In this document: positions 8,115-16,617 of the stretch, piece after piece
How the letters are laid out: each line of letters opens with the position of its first letter
How positions within the stretch are numbered: the first letter of the stretch is position 1
NCBI GenBank assembly: GCA_001421185.1
Contig: LJKK01000125.1
Span: 1 to 64,000, forward strand
Direction of reading: 5' to 3'
Origin: Methanomassiliicoccales archaeon RumEn M1
GTDB lineage: Archaea; Thermoplasmatota; Thermoplasmata; Methanomassiliicoccales; Methanomassiliicoccaceae
Length of the DNA stretch: 64,000 nt
Position numbers and translations under genes: made by a program
The notes under the pieces: generated by a model
Database searches by the model: none
The model's input: the letters and a program-made list of their open reading frames with translations, nothing else
What the model was told of the DNA's origin: nothing

Positions 8115-8818
8115 AGGTCATTCCCGCAGTGGACATACTGGACGGCAAGGTCGTCACCCTGGTCGGCGGAAAGCCGGGCACCGAGAAGGTGTCGCTGCCC
8201 AACCCCCGCAACGTGGCCCTGGAGTGGGAGGAGAAGGGTGCCCCCCTGATACACCTGGTCGATCTCAACGCGGCCATGGACCGGGGGGACAACTTCGAGG
8301 CCATCGCCTCCATCCTCGCCAGGGTGAAGGTGCCCATCCAGATCGGAGGGGGCATCCGCACCACCGAGAAGGCGGAGACGCTCCTGAAGCTCGGCGCCTC
8401 CAAGGTGGTGGTGGGCACCAGGGCGGTGACCGACCCGGACTGGCTGGAGGAGCTCGCACGCGCCAACCGGCACAAGATCGTTCTGGCGCTGGACCTCAAG
8501 GATGGGAAGGTGCAGGTGAAGGGTTGGAAGGAGAGCTCCTCCCGGACCGTGGAGGATATCCTCCAGCGCACGGAAGGACTGCCCTTGGCGGCCGTGCTCC
8601 ACACCAACATCGACGTGGAGGGCAGGGCGGCCGGCATCGACGCCGAGCGGCTGGCCGAGTTCGTGGCCATGTGTCCGCACCCGGTCATCGCGTCGGGCGG
8701 CGTCACCACGATGAAGGACCTGATCAAGCTCGAGGAGATCGGTGTCGGCTCGGCCATTGTGGGCCTGGCGCTATACACCGGCACCATCACCCCCGACGTA
8801 TGGAGCGTGAAGGAATGA
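8111..8818 (+). CDS. hisA: ProFAR isomerase (HisA)
   Basis: A 235-residue TIM-barrel that converts ProFAR to PRFAR. It opens with MKVIPAVDILDGKVV, containing the first catalytic Asp, and shows the two phosphate-binding ends QIGGGIRT and IASGGV. Catalytic residues and length match HisA rather than TrpA or HisF. The start lies in an ATGA overlap with hisH, and the stop in another ATGA overlap with hisB, implying coupled translation. Confidence 0.93.
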   Translation: MKVIPAVDILDGKVVTLVGGKPGTEKVSLPNPRNVALEWEEKGAPLIHLVDLNAAMDRGDNFEAIASILARVKVPIQIGGGIRTTEKAETLLKLGASKVVVGTRAVTDPDWLEELARANRHKIVLALDLKDGKVQVKGWKESSSRTVEDILQRTEGLPLAAVLHTNIDVEGRAAGIDAERLAEFVAMCPHPVIASGGVTTMKDLIKLEEIGVGSAIVGLALYTGTITPDVWSVKE

Positions 8819-9372
8819 GGGAGACCAAGATCGGCCGGAAGACCAAGGAGACGGACATACAGCTGCGGCTGGGCCTCGATGGCTCTGGACACGCCGAGAT
8901 CGAGACCAATGAGCAGTTCCTTCGCCACATGCTCGATACGCTCACCCGCTACGCCGGCTTCGACCTGGAACTGGCGGCCACCGGCGACAACGACCACCAC
9001 CTGGTGGAGGACGTCGCCATCGCCCTGGGCACCGCGTTCAGGGAAGCGCTGGGCGACGGGCCGGTGGAGAGGATCGCCTCCGCCATGGTCCCCATGGACG
9101 ACGCGCTGGTGACCGTGTCGGTGGACATCATCGACCGGCCCTACTGCGACGTGGACTGCCCGGACGTGCTCTACACCCACTTCTTCCGCTCCTTCGCCAT
9201 GTCGTCGGGCATCACGCTCCACGGGATCGTCCACCGCGGCATGGACGATCACCACATCATCGAGGCCACCTTCAAGGCGCTGGGCACCGCGCTCCGCCAT
9301 GCGGTCGTACGGCGGGAGAGCGTGCTGAGCACCAAGGACGCCGTCTCGCTGAGGAGGGGCGACCAATGCTGA
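8815..9372 (+). CDS. hisB: Imidazoleglycerol-phosphate dehydratase
   Basis: A 185-residue single-domain HisB that dehydrates IGP. Manganese-binding histidine clusters are present: [14 protein letters not shown] and MDDHHIIEA, plus the N-terminal [14 protein letters not shown]. No phosphatase domain is fused; the PHP gene downstream probably supplies that step. The ATG is inside an ATGA overlap with hisA, and hisF begins seven bases before the hisB stop. Confidence 0.93.
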   Translation: MRETKIGRKTKETDIQLRLGLDGSGHAEIETNEQFLRHMLDTLTRYAGFDLELAATGDNDHHLVEDVAIALGTAFREALGDGPVERIASAMVPMDDALVTVSVDIIDRPYCDVDCPDVLYTHFFRSFAMSSGITLHGIVHRGMDDHHIIEATFKALGTALRHAVVRRESVLSTKDAVSLRRGDQC

Positions 9373-10119
9373 CCAAGCGCATCATACCCTGCCTCGACGT
9401 GACCGAGGGACGCGTGGTGAAGGGAGTGAAGTTCGAGAACCTGGAGGGCGTGGGGTACCCGCCGGAGCTGGCCCGTGCCTACGAGGCCCAGGGCGCCGAC
9501 GAGGTGGTGTTCCTGGACATCACGGCGACCTCGGACGCCCGGCAGACGCTGCTCGAATCGGTCGAGCGAACGGCGGCCAAGCTGTTCGTCCCCCTGACGG
9601 TGGGAGGCGGCATACGCTCGGTGGACGACATGCGGGCGGCCCTCAAGGCGGGCGCCGACAAGGTGTCCGTCAACTCCGCCGCCGTCAGATCGCCAGAGCT
9701 CATCAGCGAATGCGCGGGAGAGTTCGGCAAGCAGTGCGTGGTGGTGGCCATCGACGCCCGGAGAGAGGGCGATGGTTGGACGGTGTACACCAGCGGCGGC
9801 CGGAACCGTACGGAGCTGGATGCCGTCGCGTGGGCGATCGAGGCCCAGGACCGGGGGGGCGGGCGAGATCCTCCTGACCAGCATGGACGCCGACGGTACC
9901 ACCAACGGCTACGACCTCGAGCTGACGGCGGCCGTGGCCGAGGCGGTCGACATCCCGGTGATCGCATCGGGCGGGTGCGGCGGTCCGGAACACATGTTCG
10001 AGGTGTTCCAGCAGACCGAGGCCTCTGCCGCCCTGGCCGCGTCCATCTTCCACTACGGGACCTGGACGGTGGGCCAGGTGAAGGACTACCTCCGGGACCG
10101 GGGAGTGGTGGTCAGATGA
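9366..10119 (+). CDS. hisF: Imidazole glycerol phosphate synthase, cyclase subunit, with one frameshift
   Basis: TIM-barrel cyclase partner of HisH. Frame 1 gives [15 protein letters not shown] through [10 protein letters not shown] to [13 protein letters not shown] and stops matching after EAQDRG. The rest ([31 protein letters not shown]) is in the next frame and runs to 10119. A single extra G in the seven-G run at 9853-9859 explains it: removing one G gives 250 residues, standard HisF length, with no other defect. hisIE starts in an ATGA overlap with the restored frame. Most likely a base-calling error in a homopolymer rather than a dead gene. Confidence 0.9.
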
Positions 10120-10727
10120 CCGAGCTGAAGTACGACCAGAACGGCCTCATCCCGGTCATCGTGCAGGATGCCGAGACCAACGAGGTGCTGATGCTGGCAT
10201 ACGCCAACGAGGAGGCGTACGGCAAGATGCTGGAGACCGGCCGGACGCACTTCTACTCACGCTCCCGGCAGAAGCTGTGGATGAAGGGCGAGACGTCCGG
10301 GCACGTGCAGGACATCGTGTCCATACAGACCGACTGCGATGCCGACACCCTGCTCGTTCGGGTGAGGCAGACGGGCAACGCCTGCCATCTCGAGAGGCCC
10401 ACCTGCTTCGACCAGGTGCTCCACGGCGACCTCGCGGGCACGGCGGCCATCATTCCCGAGCTCCGACGCATCATCCGCGACCGGAAGGAGCACCCGGTGG
10501 AGGGCAGCTACACCAACAAGCTGCTGTCCGACGAGGACAAGGTGCTGAAGAAGGTGGTGGAAGAGGCGGGAGAGCTGGCCATCGCCGGCAAGGGAAAGGA
10601 CAGGCAGTCGCAGATCTGGGAGGCGGCCGACCTGATATATCACCAGATGGTGCTCCTCGAATACCTCGACCTGCCATGGGAGGAGATATACCGCAAGCTC
10701 GACCTGCGGCACAAGGGAGGGAAGTGA
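10116..10727 (+). CDS. hisI: Bifunctional phosphoribosyl-AMP cyclohydrolase / phosphoribosyl-ATP pyrophosphatase
   Basis: A 203-residue HisIE fusion carrying out the second and third steps of the pathway. The cyclohydrolase half (1-~105) has [27 protein letters not shown] and GNACHLERP (metal ligands). The pyrophosphatase half has [20 protein letters not shown] and EAADLIYH. Its ATG overlaps the restored hisF stop (ATGA), and the following PHP gene shares one base with its stop. Confidence 0.93.
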   Translation: MTELKYDQNGLIPVIVQDAETNEVLMLAYANEEAYGKMLETGRTHFYSRSRQKLWMKGETSGHVQDIVSIQTDCDADTLLVRVRQTGNACHLERPTCFDQVLHGDLAGTAAIIPELRRIIRDRKEHPVEGSYTNKLLSDEDKVLKKVVEEAGELAIAGKGKDRQSQIWEAADLIYHQMVLLEYLDLPWEEIYRKLDLRHKGGK

Positions 10728-11386
10728 TGCGGATCGACCTGCACACCCATACCCTGTTGTCCGACGGTGCCCTCCTGCCCATCGAGCTGGCCCGGAGAGC
10801 GTCGGTCATGAAGCACGAGGCGCTGGCGTTCACCGACCACGCGTCGATGGGGAGCATCGAGCGGGTGATCGACGAGGCCAAGAAGGACGCTGAGCTGGCC
10901 GCCGAGTGGGGCCTCGAGGTGCTGGCCGGCTGCGAGCTGACCCATGTCCCGGCGGCCCGTCTGGACGAGGTGGTGTCGGCCGCCCGGCGGGCGGGCGCCG
11001 AGATCATCGTGGTGCACGGGGAGACCATCTCCGAGCCGGTCGAGAGGGGCACCAACCGCGCGGCCGCCAACAACCCCGAGGTGGACATCCTGGCCCATCC
11101 CGGCCTCATCACCGAGGAGGATGCCCAGGCGGCCGCCGACAACGGGGTCGTGCTCGAGATCACGTCCCGGCCGTCCCACGGGATGACCAACGGGCACGTC
11201 GCCGCCATGGCGCGCAAGGTGGGCGCCAGTATGGTCGTCAACACCGACACCCATTCGCCCGGAGACCTCATTACCAAGGAGAGGGCAATGATGGTGGCCA
11301 TGGGCGCCGGCATGAGCCGGGAGGAGGCCGAGCGGGCGGTGATGAGCACCCCCAGGGACATCGTAAGGAGGATACGCGGCCGATGA
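10727..11386 (+). CDS. PHP-family phosphatase, probable histidinol-phosphatase
   Basis: A 219-residue PHP domain protein. Motif I is DLHTHTLLSDG; further ligands are in FTDHASMG, HGETISEP, DILAHPG and VNTDTHSPGD. Archaeal genomes often annotate such proteins as histidinol-phosphate phosphatase-like. Its place right after hisIE, with a one-base overlap, makes the histidinol phosphate step the best assignment, but the substrate is inferred from context only. The aspartate kinase start overlaps its stop (ATGA). Confidence 0.85.
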   Translation: MRIDLHTHTLLSDGALLPIELARRASVMKHEALAFTDHASMGSIERVIDEAKKDAELAAEWGLEVLAGCELTHVPAARLDEVVSAARRAGAEIIVVHGETISEPVERGTNRAAANNPEVDILAHPGLITEEDAQAAADNGVVLEITSRPSHGMTNGHVAAMARKVGASMVVNTDTHSPGDLITKERAMMVAMGAGMSREEAERAVMSTPRDIVRRIRGR

Positions 11387-12753
11387 AGGTGCTCAAGTTC
11401 GGGGGCAGCTCTCTCAAGGACGGACCGTCCATGCGGATGGTGGGCGCCATCGTGGCGGCCGATGACGAGGAGAAGGTCGTGGTGGTGTCGGCCATCCAGG
11501 GCGTCACCGACTCGCTCATCGACTTCATGTCCAAGGCCCGGCAGGAGCAGGAGGTCCAGCGGTTCGTCCGAGAGCTGAGGGACCGCCACCTGCAGATCCT
11601 GGCCGACGTCGCTGGCTCGATGTATGTGAAGCAGCAGGCCATCCATCTGCTCAACGACAAGCTGGTCCGCCTGGAGAGGGTGCTGTACGGCATCATCTAC
11701 CTGGAGGAGCTGACCCCCCGCACGAGGGACCTGGTGCAGTCGTTCGGGGAGCGCATGAGCGTCATCGTGCTCTCGGCCATGCTGCAGGACATGGGAGTGA
11801 ACGCCGTGCCGGTGGAAGCGGACGACCTGGGCATCATCACCGACGGGCAGTTCGGCTCGGCCACGGTGGACATGGAGGCGACCAGGCGCAACGCGGCCCC
11901 CCGCATCAAGGAGATGCTGGAGCGTCAGGAGGTCCCCGTGGTCACGGGGTTCTTCGGCAAGACCCCGGAGGGGTTCATCACCCTGTTCGGCCGCAACGGG
12001 ACGGACTACTCGGCCTCGGTGATAGCGAACGCCGCCGACGCCGACTCGTTGGAGATATGGAAGGACGTGGACGGCTTCATGTCGGCCGATCCCAAGGTGG
12101 TCCCCGGGGCGGTGCCCATTCCGGCGCTGACGTACGAGGAGGCGGCCGAGCTGTCGTACTTCGGCGCCAAGGTCCTGCACCCCCGGACGGTGGAGCCGGC
12201 CAAGGCGCGCGGAACCGTGGTCAGGGTGCGCAACGTCTTCAAGCCAGATTACGAGGGCACGGCCATCGGCGACGCCCGGTCGGTCAAGGACGCCAAGTCC
12301 ATCAAGTCCATATCCAGCATGCCCAACATGGCCGTGGTGAAGGCCTACGGCCCCGGCCTGGGCTCCAGGAGCGGCGTACTGTCCGAGATCTCGGTTCGCC
12401 TGTCGGAGGCGGGCATCAACGTGTATTCGGCGGCAACGTCGCAGACGTGCATCTCTCTGCTCATCGAGGAGAGGGACCTCCGGTTCGCCGAGAGGGTGCT
12501 GAGCAAGGCGAGCCGCAGCGTGGTCGACCGCATCGAGACCGAGAAGGGCATCGCCCTGCTGTGCCTGGTGGGCGAGGGCATCGGAACGGAGGTGGGCGTG
12601 GCGGGCAGGGTGTTCAGCATCGTGGCGGCCAACGGGACCAACATCGGCCTGATCTCGGCGGGAGCGTCCCTGACCGCCCTGACCTTCACGGTGAAGCGCG
12701 AGGACCTGGAAAGGACGACCAGGACGATCCATCATGAGCTCTTCGGCGAGTGA
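11383..12753 (+). CDS. lysC: Aspartate kinase
   Basis: A 456-residue amino acid kinase plus ACT domains. It starts MKVLKFGGSSLKDG (kinase signature), has GRNGTDYSASVIA (nucleotide site), DVDGFMSADPKVV and two ACT repeats after ~residue 310 (AVVKAYGPGLGSRSGVLSEI; CLVGEGIGTEVGVAGRVFSIV). It phosphorylates aspartate, feeding the semialdehyde used by the homocysteine genes at the left edge of the window. Starts in an ATGA overlap with the PHP gene and overlaps pheA by 20 bases, so it belongs to the his transcript. Confidence 0.92.
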   Translation: MKVLKFGGSSLKDGPSMRMVGAIVAADDEEKVVVVSAIQGVTDSLIDFMSKARQEQEVQRFVRELRDRHLQILADVAGSMYVKQQAIHLLNDKLVRLERVLYGIIYLEELTPRTRDLVQSFGERMSVIVLSAMLQDMGVNAVPVEADDLGIITDGQFGSATVDMEATRRNAAPRIKEMLERQEVPVVTGFFGKTPEGFITLFGRNGTDYSASVIANAADADSLEIWKDVDGFMSADPKVVPGAVPIPALTYEEAAELSYFGAKVLHPRTVEPAKARGTVVRVRNVFKPDYEGTAIGDARSVKDAKSIKSISSMPNMAVVKAYGPGLGSRSGVLSEISVRLSEAGINVYSAATSQTCISLLIEERDLRFAERVLSKASRSVVDRIETEKGIALLCLVGEGIGTEVGVAGRVFSIVAANGTNIGLISAGASLTALTFTVKREDLERTTRTIHHELFGE

Positions 12754-13579
12754 CATCGGCCTGGTGGCGTTCCAGGGCGTAAAGGGGGCGTTCTCGGAGG
12801 ACGCGGTCGCCCGCTTCTTCGGGGAGGTCGACACGCTGCCCTGCCCCGATTTCGAGAGCGTGTTCCGGGCCGTCAACGAGGGCCGCGCCGGCCGGGCGGT
12901 GGTGCCGGTCGAGAACTCCATCGAGGGGAGCGTCACCGCCGTGAACGACCTGCTGCTGGAGAACGACCTCGTCATCGTGGGCGAGGTCATGGTCAAGGTG
13001 GTCCACTGCCTCATCGGCCACGCCTCGGCCGACATCGGACGGATCGGAAGGGTGTACTCGCACCCCCAGGCCCTGGGGCAGTGCCGGAGGTTCCTGGCCA
13101 AGCATCCGGAGTGGGAGAGGGTGCCGTCGTTCGACACCGCCGGCAGCGTGAGGATCGTGCGGGACGGCGGACGGGACGACGAGGCGGCCATCGCCTCCCG
13201 CCGGGCGGCCGAGGTGTACGGCATGAAGGTGCTTCTGGAAGGCGTGCAGGACAGCGACGACAACTGCACCCGCTTCTTCGTGCTGCAGAGGACGCCCCAT
13301 CTGCTGGAACGGGGCGACAAGACCTCCCTGGTGTTCGCCACCCGCAGCGGGCCGGGCGCGCTGTACGAGGCGATGAGATGCTTCGCCTCGCGGGGCATCA
13401 ACATGACCAAGGTGGAGTCCCGGCCCCGGCGGGGAAGGGCGTGGGAGTACGCTTTCTTCGTGGACATCGACGGCCATGCCGAGGACCCCGCCGTCGCGGG
13501 AGCGCTGGCCGAGCTGGTGCGCAAGGCGGTCTTCGTCAAGGTGCTTGGCACATACGACAGGGCGCGGCCGCTGGAGTGA
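12734..13579 (+). CDS. pheA: Prephenate dehydratase
   Basis: A 281-residue monofunctional enzyme that makes phenylpyruvate. The catalytic domain (residues ~8-190) shows FQGVKGAFSEDA, VPVENSIEGSV, and the DNCTRFFVL motif with the essential Thr. The C-terminal ACT domain begins TSLVFATRSGPGALYEAM and includes KVESRP, the phenylalanine-binding ESRP motif. No chorismate mutase domain is fused. It overlaps the end of lysC by 20 bases and closes the operon; the convergent aminotransferase ends 48 bases away. Confidence 0.93.
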   Translation: MSSSASDIGLVAFQGVKGAFSEDAVARFFGEVDTLPCPDFESVFRAVNEGRAGRAVVPVENSIEGSVTAVNDLLLENDLVIVGEVMVKVVHCLIGHASADIGRIGRVYSHPQALGQCRRFLAKHPEWERVPSFDTAGSVRIVRDGGRDDEAAIASRRAAEVYGMKVLLEGVQDSDDNCTRFFVLQRTPHLLERGDKTSLVFATRSGPGALYEAMRCFASRGINMTKVESRPRRGRAWEYAFFVDIDGHAEDPAVAGALAELVRKAVFVKVLGTYDRARPLE

Positions 13580-13627
13580 AAGGGCAGCGGGCGGGCGCCT
13601 GATGGCCCATGATGCCTCGGAGCGATC

Positions 13628-14698
13628 TCACCGATCGTCCAGCGCCGCCGTGATGGCCGCCAGGCCAGTGCGCAGCTTCTCGCGGGAGCATGAGAAGGTG
13701 ATGCGGACGTGCCCCGGTGCGCCGAAGTACCGGCCGGGGCCGATCGCCACGCCTCGTTCAAGGACCATCTCGCTGAACTCGAGGTCGTCCATTCCGGGAG
13801 GCAGCTGGACGAGCGCCATGAGCCCCCCGTCGGGCATGGGGCAGGAGACCCTCTCCTCTTCCTGGAGCCACTCGTACAATATCGGCAGGTTCTTGGACGC
13901 CTTCCGCAGCACCCTCTCGCGGAACCATGACTGCCGGCGCACCGCCTCCGCCGCCAGTACGACGTTGCGGGGAGGCAGGCGATAGGACGACAGGAGCCGG
14001 GTCCGCTCGATCCTCTCCACCGTCCTCTCGGGTCCGATGAGCCATCCCACGCGCAGACCTCGAAGCCCGTTGAGCTTGGTGACGCTCGATACCGAGCATG
14101 CGTCCTCGCCCATGCTGAACGCCGGAGCGGGGGGCATGCCGTAGCTCATCTCCCGGTACACCTCGTCGACCAGCACCTGCATCCCGAGGCGCTCCGCCCG
14201 CTCGATCAGCGCTCCCAGCTCCTCGTCGCCCATCTCGGCCGCCGAGGGGTTGTGCAGGTTGGTCAGCACGAGCGCCCGGGCGCCCCGCCGCGCGGCGTCC
14301 TCGAGGTCTCCCTCGTGAAGGAGGAAGTCTCGATCGGGGTCCCTGCGCACGATGGCCGCCTGGCACACCATGTCCGCCTGCTGGCGGATGGGCACGAAGG
14401 TCGGCGATTCCACCGCTACGAGGTCGCTGGGCCCGAAGGCCGTGAGGAAGAGGAAGTCGGCGTGCTGCGCTCCCGCCGTCAGGGCGATGCGCTCCCGTTC
14501 CACGCCATAGTGCCAGGAGAGCGCGTCCCGCAGGAGCTCCTCGGCCTCCGCCTCGTCGTTGCCGTCCTGGACGTCGAGGTCCTTCCACCATCGCTCGCCA
14601 TAGGGCGGCGGGGCGCCGCTGGAGTCCAGCGAGACCGTGGCGCCCTTGGCCTGGCAGTGAAGGGCCCACTCCTCCAGCGGATCGACGGCGGGGCGCAT
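13628..14698 (-). CDS. Class I/II aminotransferase, substrate unknown
   Basis: A 356-residue PLP-dependent aminotransferase. Visible segments: TAGAQHADFLFL, LTNLHNPSAAEMG (the NxxNP-type motif), VDEVYREM and SSVTKLNGLRGLRVGW with the PLP lysine. It resembles MalY/aspartate-type enzymes rather than HisC. The start ATG at 14698 overlaps the stop of the flavin reductase gene by one base, so the pair is a leftward operon. Lying next to pheA it could act on aromatic keto acids, but that is only a positional hint. Confidence 0.8.
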   Translation of the reverse strand: MRPAVDPLEEWALHCQAKGATVSLDSSGAPPPYGERWWKDLDVQDGNDEAEAEELLRDALSWHYGVERERIALTAGAQHADFLFLTAFGPSDLVAVESPTFVPIRQQADMVCQAAIVRRDPDRDFLLHEGDLEDAARRGARALVLTNLHNPSAAEMGDEELGALIERAERLGMQVLVDEVYREMSYGMPPAPAFSMGEDACSVSSVTKLNGLRGLRVGWLIGPERTVERIERTRLLSSYRLPPRNVVLAAEAVRRQSWFRERVLRKASKNLPILYEWLQEEERVSCPMPDGGLMALVQLPPGMDDLEFSEMVLERGVAIGPGRYFGAPGHVRITFSCSREKLRTGLAAITAALDDR

Positions 14699-15219
14699 CA
14701 CCGTCCCCTGATCAGCTCTCCGATGGTGCGGAACTCCCCCGCCCAGTAGATGAGTGTCCGCTCGCGGTCGTATCCTTCCACGACATGGGCCGATACGATC
14801 TCGCCGATGAACCAGGTGTGGTCCCCGGTGTCGAAGTTCTGCACCTTGCGGCACTCGAAGCTCACCGGACATTCTTCCAGGGTGGGCACTTCCACCTTAT
14901 GGCCGGACGTGGCGGTCAGGCCGGTCTCCTCGAGCTTGTCGACATCCTTGCCAGACTTCTCCCCGCAGAACAGGGTCTCCTCCACCAGCTCCTTGCACGG
15001 CAGGTTGACGGTAAAGTCCGGGGAGCGGTGCAGCAGCTCATGGCTGTAGCGGCAGGGCGATATGCCGATACCGATGAGCGGAGGGTTGAAGGAGAAGATG
15101 TGGACCAATGATACCGCGATGATGTTCTTCTCTTCCCTGCCGACCACGACCAGGGCGATCGGGAACGAGGGGAACGTCCTGATGGCTCGGACAGGGTTCA
15201 TTTCGATCTTGTTCGGCAT
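14698..15219 (-). CDS. Flavin reductase family protein (FMN-binding split barrel)
   Basis: A 173-residue FMN-binding split-barrel protein. Family features: MPNKIEMNPVRAIRTFPSF at the start, then VVVGREEKNIIAVSLVHIFSFNPPL, SPCRYSHELL, FTVNLP and LEECPVSFECRKV. The ATG at 15219 is preferred over the one at 15240 because a purine-rich GCGAGAG precedes it. Partner specificity is unknown. The divergent spacer with mtnP is short (about 90 bases) and AT-rich. Confidence 0.8.
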   Translation of the reverse strand: MPNKIEMNPVRAIRTFPSFPIALVVVGREEKNIIAVSLVHIFSFNPPLIGIGISPCRYSHELLHRSPDFTVNLPCKELVEETLFCGEKSGKDVDKLEETGLTATSGHKVEVPTLEECPVSFECRKVQNFDTGDHTWFIGEIVSAHVVEGYDRERTLIYWAGEFRTIGELIRGR

Positions 15220-15307
15220 GCTCTCGCCCGTGGATGCCAAGTTCCAGACATAAACCCTCGCTTACTTTCTTCGTCAAATTAATATCCACTGGTCCGCATG
15301 AGGGGGC

Positions 15308-16093
15308 ATGGCACCGCGCATAGGCATCATCGGCGGCACTGGCGTTTACGATCCGGAGATCTTCGAAATCAAGGACAAGGTCGTCCTCTCGACGCCCTAC
15401 GGGGCCCCGTCGGATGCGGTCCTGGTCGGGGAGATGAACGGGGTGGAGGTCGCCTTCCTGTCCCGCCATGGCAGCGGGCACGTGTATCCGCCTCATCGCG
15501 TGAACTACCGGGCCAACATCTGGGCCATGAAGCATCTGGGCGTGGAGCGGATCATCTCCCCCTGCGCGGTTGGCTCCCTGCAGGAGAAGTTCCGCCCGGG
15601 AGAGCTGGTCATAGTGGACCAGTTCATCGACTTCACCAAGGGGCGCGATTACACCTTCTACGACGGCGCCAAGACCGTTCACATCTCCATGGCCGATCCG
15701 TTCTGCAAGGAGATGAACGCCCTGTTCGCCTCCGAGGCCAGGCGCCTGGAGCTGCCGTTCCATGAGGGCGGCACCTACATATGCATCGAGGGGCCCAGGT
15801 TCTCCACCAGGGCCGAGTCGCGCATGTTCCGCAGCTTCGCCGACATCATCGGCATGACCCTGGCGCCCGAATGCCAGCTGGCCCGGGAGGCCGAGATATG
15901 CTACACCTCGCTGGCCACCATCACCGACTACGACGTGTGGGCCGATGAGCCGGTGGACACCGCCACGGTGCTCAGGACCATGGCGGAGAGCGTGGACCGC
16001 GTGAGGCGGTTGATCACGGCCACCATCGACAAGATACCCGAGGCCCAGGACAAGTGCGAGTGCCCTCATGCCCTGAAGGCCGCGGGGGCCTGA
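15308..16093 (+). CDS. mtnP: S-methyl-5'-thioadenosine phosphorylase
   Basis: A 261-residue PNP/MTAP family enzyme that phosphorolyses methylthioadenosine (or related nucleosides such as inosine or 5'-deoxyadenosine in some archaea). Motifs: [11 protein letters not shown], the phosphate site [37 protein letters not shown] and [14 protein letters not shown]. The C-terminus has DKCECPHAL, similar to cysteine-rich ends in thermostable archaeal MTAPs. The ATG follows a purine-rich GAGGGGG. Confidence 0.9.
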   Translation: MAPRIGIIGGTGVYDPEIFEIKDKVVLSTPYGAPSDAVLVGEMNGVEVAFLSRHGSGHVYPPHRVNYRANIWAMKHLGVERIISPCAVGSLQEKFRPGELVIVDQFIDFTKGRDYTFYDGAKTVHISMADPFCKEMNALFASEARRLELPFHEGGTYICIEGPRFSTRAESRMFRSFADIIGMTLAPECQLAREAEICYTSLATITDYDVWADEPVDTATVLRTMAESVDRVRRLITATIDKIPEAQDKCECPHALKAAGA

Positions 16094-16107
16094 AGGCAAG
16101 GTCCCGC

Positions 16108-16500
16108 TTACTCGCTCAACTTCTTCCGATACCCGTCGGCGTCCAGAAGGCCGTCGTACTCCGACGGGTCGTCCATCTTTATGACCGCCAGCCATCCCTC
16201 CCCATAGGGGGACTCGTTGAACTTCTGGGGGGCGTCCTCCAGCTCCTCGTTGACTTGGACGATCTCGCCGCTGACCGGCGCGTTGATGGCCGCCACCGTC
16301 TTAACGCTCTCCACCTGGCCAATGACCTCTCCCTGGCGAACCTTGGTTCCAGCCTTCGGCAGTTCGACGAACACGATGTCCGTCAGCTGCTCCTGCGCGT
16401 GATCGGTGATGCCCACCCGGACATTGCCGCCCTCGGCCTTGGCCCATTCGTCGTTCACGGTGTATCTGAGATCGTCCCTGACTTCACTGTTATCGGCCAT
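16108..16500 (-). CDS. gcvH: Glycine cleavage system H-like lipoyl protein
   Basis: A 130-residue H protein with the lipoyl-lysine in VESVKTVAA (Lys67) and the N-terminal YTVNDEWAK segment. H proteins shuttle the aminomethyl group; stand-alone forms can also act in lipoate assembly. No gcvT or gcvP is nearby, so a partial role cannot be excluded. A TATA-like GATTAAATATCC lies about 35-45 bases upstream on the minus strand, and a purine-rich AAGGGAGAG precedes the ATG. Confidence 0.88.
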   Translation of the reverse strand: MADNSEVRDDLRYTVNDEWAKAEGGNVRVGITDHAQEQLTDIVFVELPKAGTKVRQGEVIGQVESVKTVAAINAPVSGEIVQVNEELEDAPQKFNESPYGEGWLAVIKMDDPSEYDGLLDADGYRKKLSE

Positions 16501-16589
16501 GCTCTCCCTTGTTGGCGCTCATGACATCCCGGATATTTAATCGGTTCTCGGCCAAGGGCGCAGATGCGACTGAAAGCGCCGGAAAAGGT

Positions 16590-16597
16590 CATATAAC
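16590..16597 (+). promoter_or_regulatory. TATA-like box of hypF (leaderless)
   Basis: CATATAAC centred about 24 bases before the hypF ATG at 16618. The spacing implies that transcription starts at or next to the start codon. Confidence 0.45.
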
Positions 16598-16617
16598 CAT
16601 CAGGCAATGGAACGACG

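Noticed and set aside
9366..10119. hisF and the other frameshifted genes as true pseudogenes or programmed frameshifts
   Set aside because: Each needs only one or two single-base corrections, all conserved motifs are kept on both sides, two of the four sit in G runs and the corrected lengths are exact. No slippery-site context or downstream pseudoknot was evident.
10471..13761. A 1096-codon open frame on the minus strand across hisIE, lysC and pheA
   Set aside because: High-GC shadow of the real genes; the sense strand has clear conserved motifs throughout and the antisense product is low-complexity Arg/Ser/Pro.
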